A stretch of DNA of 64,000 nucleotides, from the NCBI RefSeq assembly GCF_000422425.1, contig NZ_AULT01000036.1:1-64000 (forward strand). The letters are read 5' to 3'. The DNA is from Oceanospirillum beijerinckii DSM 7166 (GTDB lineage Bacteria > Pseudomonadota > Gammaproteobacteria > Pseudomonadales > Halomonadaceae). Shown one piece after another: positions 41,412-50,587 of this stretch (its first letter is position 1; every line of letters starts with the position of its first letter). Position numbers and translations under genes: made by a program. The notes beneath the pieces were generated by a model, which was given only the letters and a program-made list of their open reading frames with translations, did no database searches and was not told the DNA's origin.

Positions 41412-41831
41412 ATGAAAAGCACTGTTAAATGGACAGACGGCGTACAGTTTGTAGCAGAATCCGGTTCCGGTCATGCCATTATTGTGGATGGTGCACCTGA
41501 CAATGGTGGACGCAATACCGGTCCTCGCCCGATGGAACTGCTGCTGATGGGTCTGGGCTCCTGCAGCTCCTTTGATGTACTGACCATTTTGCAGAAGTCC
41601 CGTCAGGATGTAGTGGATTGTAAAGCCGAAGTGGAAGCTGAGCGTGCGGATTCCGTACCTGCAGTATTCACTAAGATTCATCTACACTTTGTGATTACCG
41701 GCCGTAATCTAAAAGAAAGTCAGGTTAAACGCGCCGTTGAAATGTCCGCAGAGAAGTACTGTTCCGCATCTATCATGCTTGCGGCAGGCGGAGTAGAAAT
41801 CAGCCACGATTATGAAATTATCGCGCTGTAA
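41412..41831 (+). CDS. OsmC-family protein (YhfA type)
   Basis: The 139-residue protein belongs to the OsmC/Ohr family of thiol peroxidases. It has GPRPMELLLMGLGSCSSFDV with a redox-type Cys, and a second Cys near SAEKYCSASIML; these are the two positions expected for OsmC-type cysteines. The real peroxide substrate is unknown for this YhfA subgroup. It is divergent from crp, as in E. coli (yhfA-crp), and precedes speD. Confidence 0.9.
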   Translation: MKSTVKWTDGVQFVAESGSGHAIIVDGAPDNGGRNTGPRPMELLLMGLGSCSSFDVLTILQKSRQDVVDCKAEVEAERADSVPAVFTKIHLHFVITGRNLKESQVKRAVEMSAEKYCSASIMLAAGGVEISHDYEIIAL

Positions 41832-41954
41832 AATCATCCTTGCTAAGCGGAAGAAAGTAGCGCAAAACTGTCGCATCAGACATGCGTAAATTGCGCTCAT
41901 TTTTGGTGTGCATTAGGCGTTAAATATAGGCATAATACGCGCCTTTATCATGGG

Positions 41955-41982
41955 ACTAACCCCTAAGGTTAGTAGGTTTTTT
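41955..41982 (+). promoter_or_regulatory. Terminator-like hairpin in the speD leader
   Basis: ACTAACC (41955-41961) pairs with GGTTAGT (41967-41973) and is followed by AGG and six T residues. It lies between a plausible promoter (CATAAT or TATAGG about 20-25 bases upstream) and the speD start, so transcripts could be attenuated. No regulator is known to me. Confidence 0.45.
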
Positions 41983-42009
41983 CGAATTTGTGTGCGCGAG
42001 GTGTCGGGC

Positions 42010-42807
42010 GTGAAGGATAAAATCAGGCTTCATGGCTTTAACAACCTAACCAGCTCCCTGAGTTTTAATATTTACGATATCTGTTATGCCAAAACAGAAC
42101 AGCAACGTGAAGAGTACATCGATTATATCGATGAACTTTATAACGCCGAGCGTTTGACGCAGATTCTGAAGGATGTGACCAATATTATTGGTGCTCACGT
42201 GCTGAATATCTCCCGTCAGGATTATGATCCTCACGGTGCCAGTGTGACCATCCTGATTGCTGAGCATGAGCTAACTGACAGCGATGCTGAAACAGGCAAT
42301 TCCGTTGGTCCAGGCCCTCTGCCGGAAACAGTCGTGGCACACCTGGACAAGAGTCACGTGACAGTACATACCTACCCGGAAAGTCACCCAGACGGTGGGA
42401 TCAGTACATTCCGTCTGGACATCGATGTCTCCACCTGTGGCATGATCTCACCGCTGAAAGCGCTGAACTATCTGATCCATAGCTTTGACTCTGATATTGT
42501 GACTATGGATTACCGTGTACGCGGTTTTACCCGTGATGAATCCGGTCGTAAGCTCTTTATTGATCACGAGATCACCTCGATTCAGGACTACCTGTCTGAA
42601 GATACCAAAAAAGATTATCAGATGATTGATGTGAACGTATATCAAGAGAATATGTTCCACACCAAGATGCTGCTGAAGGATTTCAACCTGGATAACTATC
42701 TGTTTGGTATTGATAAGAATAAGCTGACTTTTGAAGAAGCCGCCGATATTGAAGCCCGTTTGCGTAAAGAGATGCTGGAGATTTTCTACTCCCGCAACAT
42801 CGGCTGA
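42010..42807 (+). CDS. speD: S-adenosylmethionine decarboxylase proenzyme (E. coli type)
   Basis: SpeD makes decarboxylated SAM, the aminopropyl donor for spermidine. It self-cleaves at Lys114-Ser115 in [16 protein letters not shown], giving a pyruvoyl cofactor on the new N-terminus. I chose the GTG at 42010 ([14 protein letters not shown]): it matches the E. coli N-terminus and has GAGG eight bases upstream. An ATG at 41950 lies within the leader hairpin region. The resulting 265 residues match the 264 of E. coli. speE is not in the window. Confidence 0.94.
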   Translation: MKDKIRLHGFNNLTSSLSFNIYDICYAKTEQQREEYIDYIDELYNAERLTQILKDVTNIIGAHVLNISRQDYDPHGASVTILIAEHELTDSDAETGNSVGPGPLPETVVAHLDKSHVTVHTYPESHPDGGISTFRLDIDVSTCGMISPLKALNYLIHSFDSDIVTMDYRVRGFTRDESGRKLFIDHEITSIQDYLSEDTKKDYQMIDVNVYQENMFHTKMLLKDFNLDNYLFGIDKNKLTFEEAADIEARLRKEMLEIFYSRNIG

Positions 42808-42867
42808 CCTGTTTCTAAAAGCTGACTTACGTCATAAGATAGCAATGTCCGATTTTTAATCAGGCAC

Positions 42868-42898
42868 AAAAAAGCCACACAGATGTGTGGCTTTTTTG
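42868..42898. terminator. Bidirectional terminator after speD
   Basis: AAAAAAGCCACAC pairs perfectly with GTGTGGCTTTTTT around a 4-base loop, with A and T runs on the two sides. It serves speD and the convergent membrane-protein gene. Confidence 0.92.
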
Positions 42899-42950
42899 TT
42901 TCGGAATAACCGACCATTAATCTATCGGCATTCCTCTAACACCTATCCGA

Positions 42951-43325
42951 TTAACGCCAGATCAGATCCAGCAGGATAGGCGCCATAAAGAACATGGCAA
43001 CAGCCGACAGCGTTACACCAATGACAGAACCTGCAGCGATGGCATTATCACCAGGCATAATAACCTGCATCACCTGTGCACAAACCGCAGCCATAATCTG
43101 TGAGAAAATAATCGCACCATACATCAGCACAGTAATCACCAGAAACAGATTCATCGTGCTTAATGCCTGCCACCAGATACCATCCGGTGCACTTTGGCTA
43201 ATCAATAACTTCAATAAGCCAATCGCACTGATAATAATACTGGAAACAATAAAGTGATGTTTGAAAGAAAGGGAAGCGTAGCTGGTTAAAAAGTCCTTAA
43301 GCATACTATCAGAAGATGCGTTCAT
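42951..43325 (-). CDS. Small membrane protein of unknown function
   Basis: The 124-residue protein has three predicted membrane spans (about residues 27-46, 58-84 and 100-121) and a short soluble N-terminus. I chose the ATG at 43325 with GGAG upstream; a TTG 15 bases earlier overlaps that GGAG. It lies between speD and coq7, convergent to speD. I recognise no motif or family. Confidence 0.75.
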   Translation of the reverse strand: MNASSDSMLKDFLTSYASLSFKHHFIVSSIIISAIGLLKLLISQSAPDGIWWQALSTMNLFLVITVLMYGAIIFSQIMAAVCAQVMQVIMPGDNAIAAGSVIGVTLSAVAMFFMAPILLDLIWR

Positions 43326-43508
43326 CGCGTCTAACTCCAATCAAGAAGGGTCAAATCCTTTAGGTGCCCAACTCCCCGAGCACCAATCCCAAGAAACTTG
43401 CGTTCAATGTTAACTATTGTAACCCTTCATCGCAACAGGAAACATAAAAAAACATTACGATACTCAGGGTTAATAAATCCAAGTCAAACTTCTGACCTGG
43501 TACCCGAT

Positions 43509-44156
43509 TCAGATACGGTAAACCGACTTGGTCATCACCTTGGACATCACTTTCATAGCCATTTTAACGGGCACAGGAAAGCGTATACCACCGGCAGCCA
43601 AAGCCTGATCCGCATGCTGCTCTTCATCGATATACATCTGCTCCAGAATCGCCCGGCTCTTTTTGTCGTTATACGGCAGATGCTGCATATGATCATCCAG
43701 GTGTTTACATACCTGTTGCTCAGTAGCCGCAACAAAGCCCAGGCTGTATTTATCACCGGCTGCACCCGCTGCAGCACCAATACCAAATGACAAACCATAA
43801 AACACAGGATTCAACAGACTCGGGCGACTGCCCAGCTGACGAATACGCTGTTCACACCATGCCAGGTGATCTATCTCTTCTTTTGCCGCATGATCCATCT
43901 GTTCACGCACTTCCGGCAGTTGAGCCGTCAACGCCTGCCCCTGATACAACGCCTGTGCACACACTTCACCGGTATGGTTAATACGCATTAAACCTGCCGC
44001 ATGTTTTTGCTCAGCGGGGGTCATATCCAACTCTTCTTCCTGACGGGCAGGGGAAGGCCGGTATGGTTCAGCTGCACCAGGCACCAATGTACGCAGTACA
44101 GTATCGGCACTGATCAGCAAACGATCCAGGGGGGTATGTTGACGTGTACTTTTCAT
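43509..44156 (-). CDS. coq7: Ubiquinone biosynthesis hydroxylase Coq7
   Basis: Coq7 hydroxylates 3-demethoxyubiquinol at C6 in the late ubiquinone pathway, using a di-iron centre. Ferritin-like iron ligands are visible in [44 protein letters not shown] and DEEQHADQA. The ATG at 44156 has GAGG five bases upstream; a longer frame to 44192 is less likely. The 215-residue length matches Pseudomonas Coq7. Membrane association is by a hydrophobic helix. Confidence 0.94.
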   Translation of the reverse strand: MKSTRQHTPLDRLLISADTVLRTLVPGAAEPYRPSPARQEEELDMTPAEQKHAAGLMRINHTGEVCAQALYQGQALTAQLPEVREQMDHAAKEEIDHLAWCEQRIRQLGSRPSLLNPVFYGLSFGIGAAAGAAGDKYSLGFVAATEQQVCKHLDDHMQHLPYNDKKSRAILEQMYIDEEQHADQALAAGGIRFPVPVKMAMKVMSKVMTKSVYRI

Positions 44157-44387
44157 AACAACCTCGGTAATTTCTAATGGCATGGTAACCAATGCACCGG
44201 GATCAGGCTACGGTTGAAAGCACTTTTTTTGCTGTGCTGTGAGCCATATCAACATCACTGGCAGACGAAGCGGTCTTTGACCATCCAACAGGGTGTTTTA
44301 AGGGCTAACCCGGCGCTTTACAACGGATAAAACTACCGGAAAAAATCTAAAGGAAGAGCAAAAAGATTCGTAGAAACAAACGGCTGG

Positions 44388-44425
44388 AAAACGATGATAA
44401 GGCGACCTGTAACAGCCGCCTTATC
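44388..44425 (-). terminator. Probable terminator after ackA
   Basis: GATAAGGCG pairs with CGCCTTATC (44396-44404 with 44417-44425) on the minus strand, followed by a short T-containing run. It lies 10 bases after the ackA stop codon. Confidence 0.7.
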
Positions 44426-44434
44426 AATCCTGCA

Positions 44435-45637
44435 TTAACGCAGCAGGCGGCTGGTATGACGGGCTATCATCAGCTCTTCGTTGGTCGGAATCGCAAACAC
44501 TTTCACCTTACTGTCATCGGCACTGATCAGGTATTCATTGGCTTCATTACGGGCCGCATCTAACTTCATTCCCAGCCACTCATTCTGATGAGCCACCTGA
44601 GCCCGGATCTCAGCGTCATTCTCACCGACACCACCGGTGAAAACAAAGGTATCCATACCGCCCATAGAGGCCGCCAGAGAGCCGGTTTCACGGGCAATAC
44701 GATAGACAAACATATCGATCGCTTCACGGGCATGCTCGGTGTTCTCTTTATGCAGTGTCAGCATGTCGCTGCTCAGACCACCTGAAACGCCCAACCAACC
44801 ACTCTTTTTGTACAACAGGCCTTCGATCGCATCCACATCCATCTTATGCTCACGCATAAGATAGAGCAGAACACCTGGGTCGATCTGACCACTACGGCTT
44901 CCCATTGGCAGGCCGTCCAGGGCAGTAAAGCCCATAGTCGAGGCGATACTTTCACCGTTGTCGATGGCGCACATACTGGCACCCGCCCCCAGGTGAGCCA
45001 CAACCGCACGGCTGGCAGCCACAGCAGAGTCCAGTTCACTCAGTTTACTGTGGATATACTGATAAGACAGGCCATGGAAACCATAACGACGCACACCTTC
45101 ACGGGTCAGGGCACGGGGAATGGCAAAATTACGGGCTACATCGGGAATCGTGCTATGGAAAGCGGTATCAAAACAAGCAACCTGAGGCAGACCCGGCAAG
45201 ACTTCCTTACACACATCGATCAGCTTTAAGTTATAGGGCTGATGCAGTGGTGCCAGTGGAATCAGCGTTTCCAGCTTCTCCATCACCTCATCAGTGATCA
45301 CAACAGGTTCTGAGTAGTAATCACCGCCGTGCACCACGCGGTGGCCCACCTGGGTAATACGGAACTTGGTATTGCGATCCAGCCAGTTCAGTACCACAGA
45401 CAGCGCCTGATGATGAGCCTGACTGTGTGCCACATCCAGCTCTTCAGCAGAAAGCTGCATCTTATCCACCAGAATACCATCGACTTTTTCGCTGTGATCA
45501 TAGATCTCCAGACGAGCCGGACCGGACAGATTAGCGACCTTAACGCGAAAGTGCTGACGGATATCGCCATCAAACTCATCAAAGACAGAACATTTCAGGC
45601 TGGAAGAGCCCGCATTAACAATCAGGATAGAGTTCAT
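44435..45637 (-). CDS. ackA: Acetate kinase
   Basis: AckA interconverts acetyl phosphate plus ADP with acetate plus ATP. The 400-residue protein begins ILIVNAGSSSLKCSVFDE and has the ASKHA motifs GHRVVHGGDYYSEPVVI, FDTAFHSTIP, RRYGFHGLSYQYI, VAHLGAGASMCAI and FTGGVGENDAEIR. Its start overlaps the upstream acyltransferase gene by four bases, so the two form the acetate overflow pathway as one unit. Confidence 0.96.
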   Translation of the reverse strand: MNSILIVNAGSSSLKCSVFDEFDGDIRQHFRVKVANLSGPARLEIYDHSEKVDGILVDKMQLSAEELDVAHSQAHHQALSVVLNWLDRNTKFRITQVGHRVVHGGDYYSEPVVITDEVMEKLETLIPLAPLHQPYNLKLIDVCKEVLPGLPQVACFDTAFHSTIPDVARNFAIPRALTREGVRRYGFHGLSYQYIHSKLSELDSAVAASRAVVAHLGAGASMCAIDNGESIASTMGFTALDGLPMGSRSGQIDPGVLLYLMREHKMDVDAIEGLLYKKSGWLGVSGGLSSDMLTLHKENTEHAREAIDMFVYRIARETGSLAASMGGMDTFVFTGGVGENDAEIRAQVAHQNEWLGMKLDAARNEANEYLISADDSKVKVFAIPTNEELMIARHTSRLLR

Positions 45638-46608
45638 ACGGTTAACCCCTGTTTATGAGCGACTAATGATGCGACCGCGCAGGAGCTTAAACGTTCCAGA
45701 GGTTTTGCCGCACGACTGGTCAGAATCACAGGTACCTTGGCACCCAGTACGATACCTGCAGACTTGGCTCCCGCCAGGTACTGTAGCTGTTTGGCCAGAA
45801 TATTACCGGATTCAAGATCGGGCACCAACAGGATATCCACATCACCACTCACTTCTGAGTCGATCCCCTTATCACGGGCGGCCTCGGCTGAAATCGCATT
45901 ATCAAATGCCAGTGGGCCATCCAACAGACCACCTTTGATCTGTTTACGATCCGCCATCTTACACAGGGCTGCCGCATCCAGCGTACTCTGCATACTTGGC
46001 TTAACCTTCTCAACCGCGGCCAGAATCGCCACTTTTGGCTGTTCAATGCCCAAAGCCTGAGCACAGTAAATCGCATTCTGGGCGATATCGCGCTTAGTGA
46101 TCAGATCCGGTGCCACATTAATCGCCGCATCGGTAACAATCAGTGTCTTGTGATAGCTCGGCACATCCATCACAAAGACATGGCTCAGACGAAACTCAGT
46201 CCGCAGACCAGCACTTTTATCCAGAATGGCGCTTAGCAGCTCAGAGGAACCCAAACTCCCCTTCATCAGCGCGTGTACTTCGCCGTTCTTAGCCATTTTG
46301 GCAGACAGCTCAGCTGATTCATGGCTGTGGGCGGTAGGGATAATGGTGTAGTTGCTGATATCAACATCACACTCTTCAGCGATAGCACGGATACGTGCTT
46401 CAGGTCCCACCAGATAAGGAATAATCAAACCTTCTTCAGCGGCTTCCACTGCACCCAGAAGACTATTGCCATCAGCAGGATGAACCACTGCTGTTGGAAT
46501 AGGATCGTATTCTTTGGCCTGCTCTAAAAAAGCATTCAATTGCTCATGATGATGATCTTCAACTCGTGGTGCATCCGGCACCAGAATTTCACGAATAACT
46601 TGATCCAT
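45634..46608 (-). CDS. Short phosphate acetyl/butyryltransferase (Pta-type)
   Basis: The 324-residue enzyme probably converts acetyl-CoA to acetyl phosphate for AckA. It lacks the long N-terminal domain of E. coli Pta (714 residues) and looks like the short phosphotransacetylase/phosphotransbutyrylase class. Catalytic-domain segments include VHALMKGSLGSSELLSAIL, RLSHVFVMDVPSYHKTLIVTD and KQIKGGLLDGPLAFDNAIS. The 4-base overlap with ackA supports acetyl-CoA as the substrate. The exact acyl group is inferred. Confidence 0.88.
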   Translation of the reverse strand: MDQVIREILVPDAPRVEDHHHEQLNAFLEQAKEYDPIPTAVVHPADGNSLLGAVEAAEEGLIIPYLVGPEARIRAIAEECDVDISNYTIIPTAHSHESAELSAKMAKNGEVHALMKGSLGSSELLSAILDKSAGLRTEFRLSHVFVMDVPSYHKTLIVTDAAINVAPDLITKRDIAQNAIYCAQALGIEQPKVAILAAVEKVKPSMQSTLDAAALCKMADRKQIKGGLLDGPLAFDNAISAEAARDKGIDSEVSGDVDILLVPDLESGNILAKQLQYLAGAKSAGIVLGAKVPVILTSRAAKPLERLSSCAVASLVAHKQGLTV

Positions 46609-46752
46609 GGTTCACTATTCCCAATTAACTGATCTATTTCTATATATTAGTCTGTATTATTGTGCGACTGCGAACAAGTATCCACTCATTTTATGACGGT
46701 TTTCTGATATTCCTGTTCATTCTTTATGACGATAATCCCACGAATCGCTAAC

Positions 46753-46780
46753 AAAAACGGGCTTCCGAAGAAGCCCGCTG
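46753..46780 (-). terminator. Rho-independent terminator after hinT
   Basis: On the minus strand GCGGGCTTC-TTCG-GAAGCCCG, closed by a stable tetraloop, is followed by TTTTTGTT. It lies 47 bases after the hinT stop codon. Confidence 0.9.
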
Positions 46781-46826
46781 ATTTGCATCAATAACCGATC
46801 AGGTCATTAACATAACGCTTCACGTA

Positions 46827-47168
46827 TTAACCCGGAGGCCAGGTCATAGAACGGCCACCCAGTAGGTGCATATGAATATGATAAACCGTCTGTCCACCGG
46901 CTTCGTTGCAGTTCATCACCACACGATAACCCTCTTCCGCCATACCCAGTTCTTTGGCAATCTTCTGGGCGGTAAACTGCAGACGCCCCACCAAAGCACA
47001 ATCCTCTTCCTGCAGGTCATTCAGGGTCGCAATATGGCGCTTAGGAATAATCAGGATATGCTCCGGTGCTTTAGGGTCAATGTCCCGGAATGCCAGCACA
47101 TCATCATCTTCAAATACGATATCCGCAGGAATCTCCCGCGCAATAATTTTACAAAACAGACAGTCCAT
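46827..47168 (-). CDS. hinT: HIT-family purine nucleoside phosphoramidase (HinT)
   Basis: HinT cleaves AMP-lysine-type phosphoramidates and aminoacyl-adenylates. The 113-residue protein has the family signature YHIHMHLLGGR (His-x-His-x-His) and the N-terminal CLFCKIIAREIPADIVFED with a Cys pair. It lies downstream of a phosphoribulokinase-like gene on the same strand. Confidence 0.93.
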   Translation of the reverse strand: MDCLFCKIIAREIPADIVFEDDDVLAFRDIDPKAPEHILIIPKRHIATLNDLQEEDCALVGRLQFTAQKIAKELGMAEEGYRVVMNCNEAGGQTVYHIHMHLLGGRSMTWPPG

Positions 47169-47229
47169 AGTTTTCTTCCACTTCTTGTTATCAGGTTTGC
47201 ATCAAGCTAGATGCAGAGTGACTTAGAAT

Positions 47230-48102
47230 CTAACGAAAACGGCGATTTTCCAGCAGTTCAAGAATACGGGGCGTTAAAATCAGCTCCATGGCCAAACCCA
47301 TTTTCGCACCGGGCACCACCAAGGTATCCGGCCGGGTCACAAACGAGTCCTTGATCATCGCCAACAGATAAGGAAAGTCGACACTGGCTTTATCCTTAAA
47401 GCGGATAACCACCATACTCTCATCGCTGGAAGGAACATCCTGCACAATAAACGGGTTGGATGTATCAACCGTGGGTACGCGCTGAAAGTTGATATGGGTG
47501 CGGCTGAACTGAGGGACGATATACTGAATATAATCCGACATACGGCTATGAATCGAATCAACCACCGCCTCCTGCGAATAGCCTCTGAGCTTGGTATCCC
47601 GGTCAATTTTCTGAATCCATTCCAGGTTAATCGTCGGCGCGATACCAATCAACAGATCCGAATACTGGGCCAGATCGTGTGCCTCTGTTACCAAACCACC
47701 ATGCAGGCCTTCATAGAACAACAGGTCCGTACCTTCGGGAAGGTCTTCCCAAGGTGTAAAGGTACCCACCTGATATCCCTGCTCAACCATCTCTTTATCT
47801 TCGGCATGGATATAGTGGCGATAAGTGCCAGAGCCCGTCTCAGCATAGCTGCTGAACAGCGTTTCCAGCTCATCCAACAGGTTGGCCTCAACGGCAAAGT
47901 GGCTGATTGAACGTTTACGCTCCGGCTCTTCCAGCAGGATACGCTTCATCTCTGCACGGGAGTAACGATGAAAACTATCGCCGTGCACAAAGGCCGCTGC
48001 GATCTGTTCACGGTGAAACATACGGGCAAACGCGTCTTTAACGGTTGTCGTACCGGCACCGGATGATCCGGTCACCGCAATAATAGGATACTCTCTGGAC
48101 AT
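47230..48102 (-). CDS. Phosphoribulokinase-like protein (PrkB type)
   Basis: The 290-residue P-loop kinase begins with IIAVTGSSGAGTTTVKDAF (Walker A) and contains GDSFHRYSRAEMKR, FTPWEDLPEGTDLLFYEG and PQFSRTHINFQRVPTVDTSN. It closely follows E. coli PrkB, whose gene lies near crp and yhfA. True phosphoribulokinase supports the Calvin cycle, but no RuBisCO is in this window, so the substrate is uncertain. It lies in one strand run with a thioesterase and hinT. Confidence 0.85.
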   Translation of the reverse strand: MSREYPIIAVTGSSGAGTTTVKDAFARMFHREQIAAAFVHGDSFHRYSRAEMKRILLEEPERKRSISHFAVEANLLDELETLFSSYAETGSGTYRHYIHAEDKEMVEQGYQVGTFTPWEDLPEGTDLLFYEGLHGGLVTEAHDLAQYSDLLIGIAPTINLEWIQKIDRDTKLRGYSQEAVVDSIHSRMSDYIQYIVPQFSRTHINFQRVPTVDTSNPFIVQDVPSSDESMVVIRFKDKASVDFPYLLAMIKDSFVTRPDTLVVPGAKMGLAMELILTPRILELLENRRFR

Positions 48103-48123
48103 AAACTTACCTCAGAGAACCCA

Positions 48124-48579
48124 TTACGCCTGAACCACAGGCTGTACTTCAGCAATCATCTGCTTAAATTCTTCAGGCACAAACGCCGCTTTGCGCTCAT
48201 TGTAATCGAAGAAAACAATGCCGGTTTTTGCTACGGCCACCAGACCACCATCAGATGCCTTAGTCACACGATAGACCAGATCACAACCCTTACGAGACAT
48301 CTCATCAAAGGCGATCTCAATGGTCAACGTATCCGGGTAGAACACCTCGGCACGATAGCTAATGGCCAGATCCGCCACCACCACACCTGTACCATTACCG
48401 TCGACATCAATCTCTTTATGCCCATGACTGATAAATAGCTGGGCTCTGGCATCATGAATCAGGGAAATCAGAGTATCATGAGCCAGATGATTACCGTAGT
48501 TCAGGTCAGTAATACGTAGGGCCATCTCATGATGAAAAAAGGTCTGCTCTTGTGGGTACTCAATACGTACACGAGCCAT
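48124..48579 (-). CDS. Acyl-CoA thioesterase, hotdog fold
   Basis: The 151-residue protein has the 4-hydroxybenzoyl-CoA thioesterase pattern: RITDLNYGNHLAHDTLISLIHDARAQLF given here in two overlapping parts (DLNYGNHLAHD, HDARAQLF), with catalytic Asp in the first helix region, and DLAISYRAEVFYPDTL. The exact acyl-CoA substrate is unknown. It is 22 bases upstream of the phosphoribulokinase-like gene. Confidence 0.85.
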   Translation of the reverse strand: MARVRIEYPQEQTFFHHEMALRITDLNYGNHLAHDTLISLIHDARAQLFISHGHKEIDVDGNGTGVVVADLAISYRAEVFYPDTLTIEIAFDEMSRKGCDLVYRVTKASDGGLVAVAKTGIVFFDYNERKAAFVPEEFKQMIAEVQPVVQA

Positions 48580-49055
48580 ATTTAATCTCCTTAATCTAAA
48601 TACCTAAACAAAAACCTGTTGATAAATTAACCCTTAGTATCAGGTTATAAGATCAACACCGTCGTATGTTGCAGACACCGCTTTTGTTTAGATACTTTTA
48701 CGTAGCTACTTCTGTTTAGCTACCTCTGTTCATTCCATCACTTCTACTCTATTTAGCGATGTCTGAGCCGGTAAGCGATGCCTGAACCGGCCTGAAAACA
48801 GCCCCTCTCACGCCAGATCAACCGCGATACCCGATAAACAATAAAGCCGGAGTAAAACTCCGGCTTTATCACTGATATGCTAACGATTAGCGGCCAAAAT
48901 GCGTCAAAAAGCGATCAATCTGTTTTGCCGTTTTCAGCTAAGATAAACTGAAACTGACTCAATAGACAATCTTTTTTCTGCGACGCACAAGTCCAGTAAA
49001 GGGCTTTTCTATCATTTTGAATCGCATTTCAAGCAAATGTTAACAACTGAGAAAT
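48580..49055. other. Intergenic region with short repeats upstream of the thioesterase gene
   Basis: No gene longer than about 22 codons was seen. It contains an imperfect 17-bp direct repeat (48755-48771 and 48774-48790), several TTTAGATAC/TAGCTAC-type motifs around 48685-48735, and a strong hairpin at 48839-48869. It must also hold the promoter of the thioesterase run. Confidence 0.6.
48839..48869 (-). terminator. Hairpin terminator downstream of purD
   Basis: ATAAAGCCGGAGT pairs with ACTCCGGCTTTAT around a 3-base loop. It lies 190 bases after the purD stop, which is far for a terminator and leaves a long 3' untranslated tail. Confidence 0.75.
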
Positions 49056-50342
49056 TTATTCACCCTGCTCACGGGCAATGGCACGGTAGCCGATATCGCT
49101 ACGGTAGAGCATGCCTTCCCAGCTGATCTGCTCAGCCAGTTTGTAAGCATTCGCCTGCGCTTCACCAACAGTATTGCCCAAAGCAGTAGCACACAGTACA
49201 CGACCACCATGGGTCGTTACCTGGCCGTCCACCAGTTTAGTACCGGCATGGAATACTTTCAGACCTTCCGTTTCTTCCGGCAGACCAGAGATCACATCAC
49301 CCTTGTTGTAATCGCCAGGGTAGCCACCCGCAGCCAGAACCACACCCAGAGACTGGCGCTGATCCCATTCCGCTTCGGCTTTATCCAGCTCACCGGCCAG
49401 AGCAGCCTGACATAGGCTAACCAGATCAGACTTCAGACGCAGCATGATCGGCTGAGTTTCAGGATCACCGAAACGGCAGTTATATTCGATCACTTTAGGC
49501 GTACCGTCAGCCATGATCATCAGACCAGCATACAGGAAGCCAGTGTAATCATTACCTTCAGCGGCCATACCTTCAACCGTCGGCATAATCACTTCTGCCA
49601 TAATGCGGTCATGGATTTCCTGGGTGACCACAGGTGCTGGAGAATATGCGCCCATACCACCAGTGTTAGGGCCCGTATCTTTATCACCAACACGCTTGTG
49701 ATCCTGACTGGTGGCCATTGGCAGCACATTTTTACCGTCAACCATCACAATAAAGCTGGCTTCTTCACCATCCAGGAACTCTTCGATCACCACACGGCTA
49801 CCGGCATCACCAAAGGCGTTACCTGCCAGCATATCTTTAACCGCGTCTTCCGCTTCTTCCAGCGTCATCGCAACGATTACGCCTTTACCTGCTGCCAGGC
49901 CGTCCGCCTTAACGACGATAGGCGCACCCTTCTCACGCAGATACTCAAGCGCAGGCTCAATTTCAGTAAAGTTCTGGTATTCCGCCGTCGGGATCTTCTG
50001 ACGAGCCAGGAAATCTTTCGTAAAGGCTTTAGAACCTTCCAGCTGAGCAGCACCCGCAGAAGGACCAAAGATCGCCAGACCTTCTTGCTGGAAACGATCC
50101 ACCACACCCTCAACCAGAGGGGCTTCAGGACCAACAATGGTCAGCTCGACCTGATTGTCTTTGGCAAAAGCAACCAGACCATCGAAGTCCAGTACGTCAA
50201 GCGCTACATTTTCCAGTTTTGGCTCAATCGCAGTACCCGCGTTACCCGGTGCCACAAACACCTGAGTCACCTGTGCAGACTGAGCTGCTTTCCATGCCAG
50301 AGCGTGTTCACGACCACCACTACCGATGACTAAAACCCTCAT
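49056..50342 (-). CDS. purD: Phosphoribosylamine-glycine ligase
   Basis: PurD joins glycine to phosphoribosylamine, step two of purine synthesis. The 428-residue ATP-grasp enzyme begins MRVLVIGSGGREHALAWKAA and contains VVKADGLAAGKGVIVAM, SQDHKRVGDKDTGPNTGGMG and EYNCRFGDPETQPIMLRL. In many gammaproteobacteria purH is adjacent; here it is not, and a sensor kinase gene lies upstream instead. Confidence 0.97.
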   Translation of the reverse strand: MRVLVIGSGGREHALAWKAAQSAQVTQVFVAPGNAGTAIEPKLENVALDVLDFDGLVAFAKDNQVELTIVGPEAPLVEGVVDRFQQEGLAIFGPSAGAAQLEGSKAFTKDFLARQKIPTAEYQNFTEIEPALEYLREKGAPIVVKADGLAAGKGVIVAMTLEEAEDAVKDMLAGNAFGDAGSRVVIEEFLDGEEASFIVMVDGKNVLPMATSQDHKRVGDKDTGPNTGGMGAYSPAPVVTQEIHDRIMAEVIMPTVEGMAAEGNDYTGFLYAGLMIMADGTPKVIEYNCRFGDPETQPIMLRLKSDLVSLCQAALAGELDKAEAEWDQRQSLGVVLAAGGYPGDYNKGDVISGLPEETEGLKVFHAGTKLVDGQVTTHGGRVLCATALGNTVGEAQANAYKLAEQISWEGMLYRSDIGYRAIAREQGE

Positions 50343-50587
50343 CTTTGTTTCATCTCACTTGTAAAGTTGACGTACTGTCTGCCGATCAGAGGATTAATTA
50401 AACCCACCGGATACCAGCACACTAAAAAATTTGCCGCATATTATCGCAAAAACTGCGCCAGATAGCACCTGACGCTAGTGCATTACTTATGTCCAGACGC
50501 TATGTAATAAGCAATATAGGTCAAACAAAGACAGAATAAGTGAAGGAAAACATACAAATACTCAAAGGGTTAAAGGCTTCACTATCC

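Noticed and set aside
41230-41415. A 61-codon frame between crp and the OsmC-family gene
   Set aside because: It overlaps the divergent promoter region and the next gene start, and shows no protein family features.
48959-49027. A 22-codon frame downstream of purD (MRFKMIEKPFTGLVRRRKKIVY split here by length limits)
   Set aside because: Too short to support without conservation data; the basic composition is suggestive but not enough.
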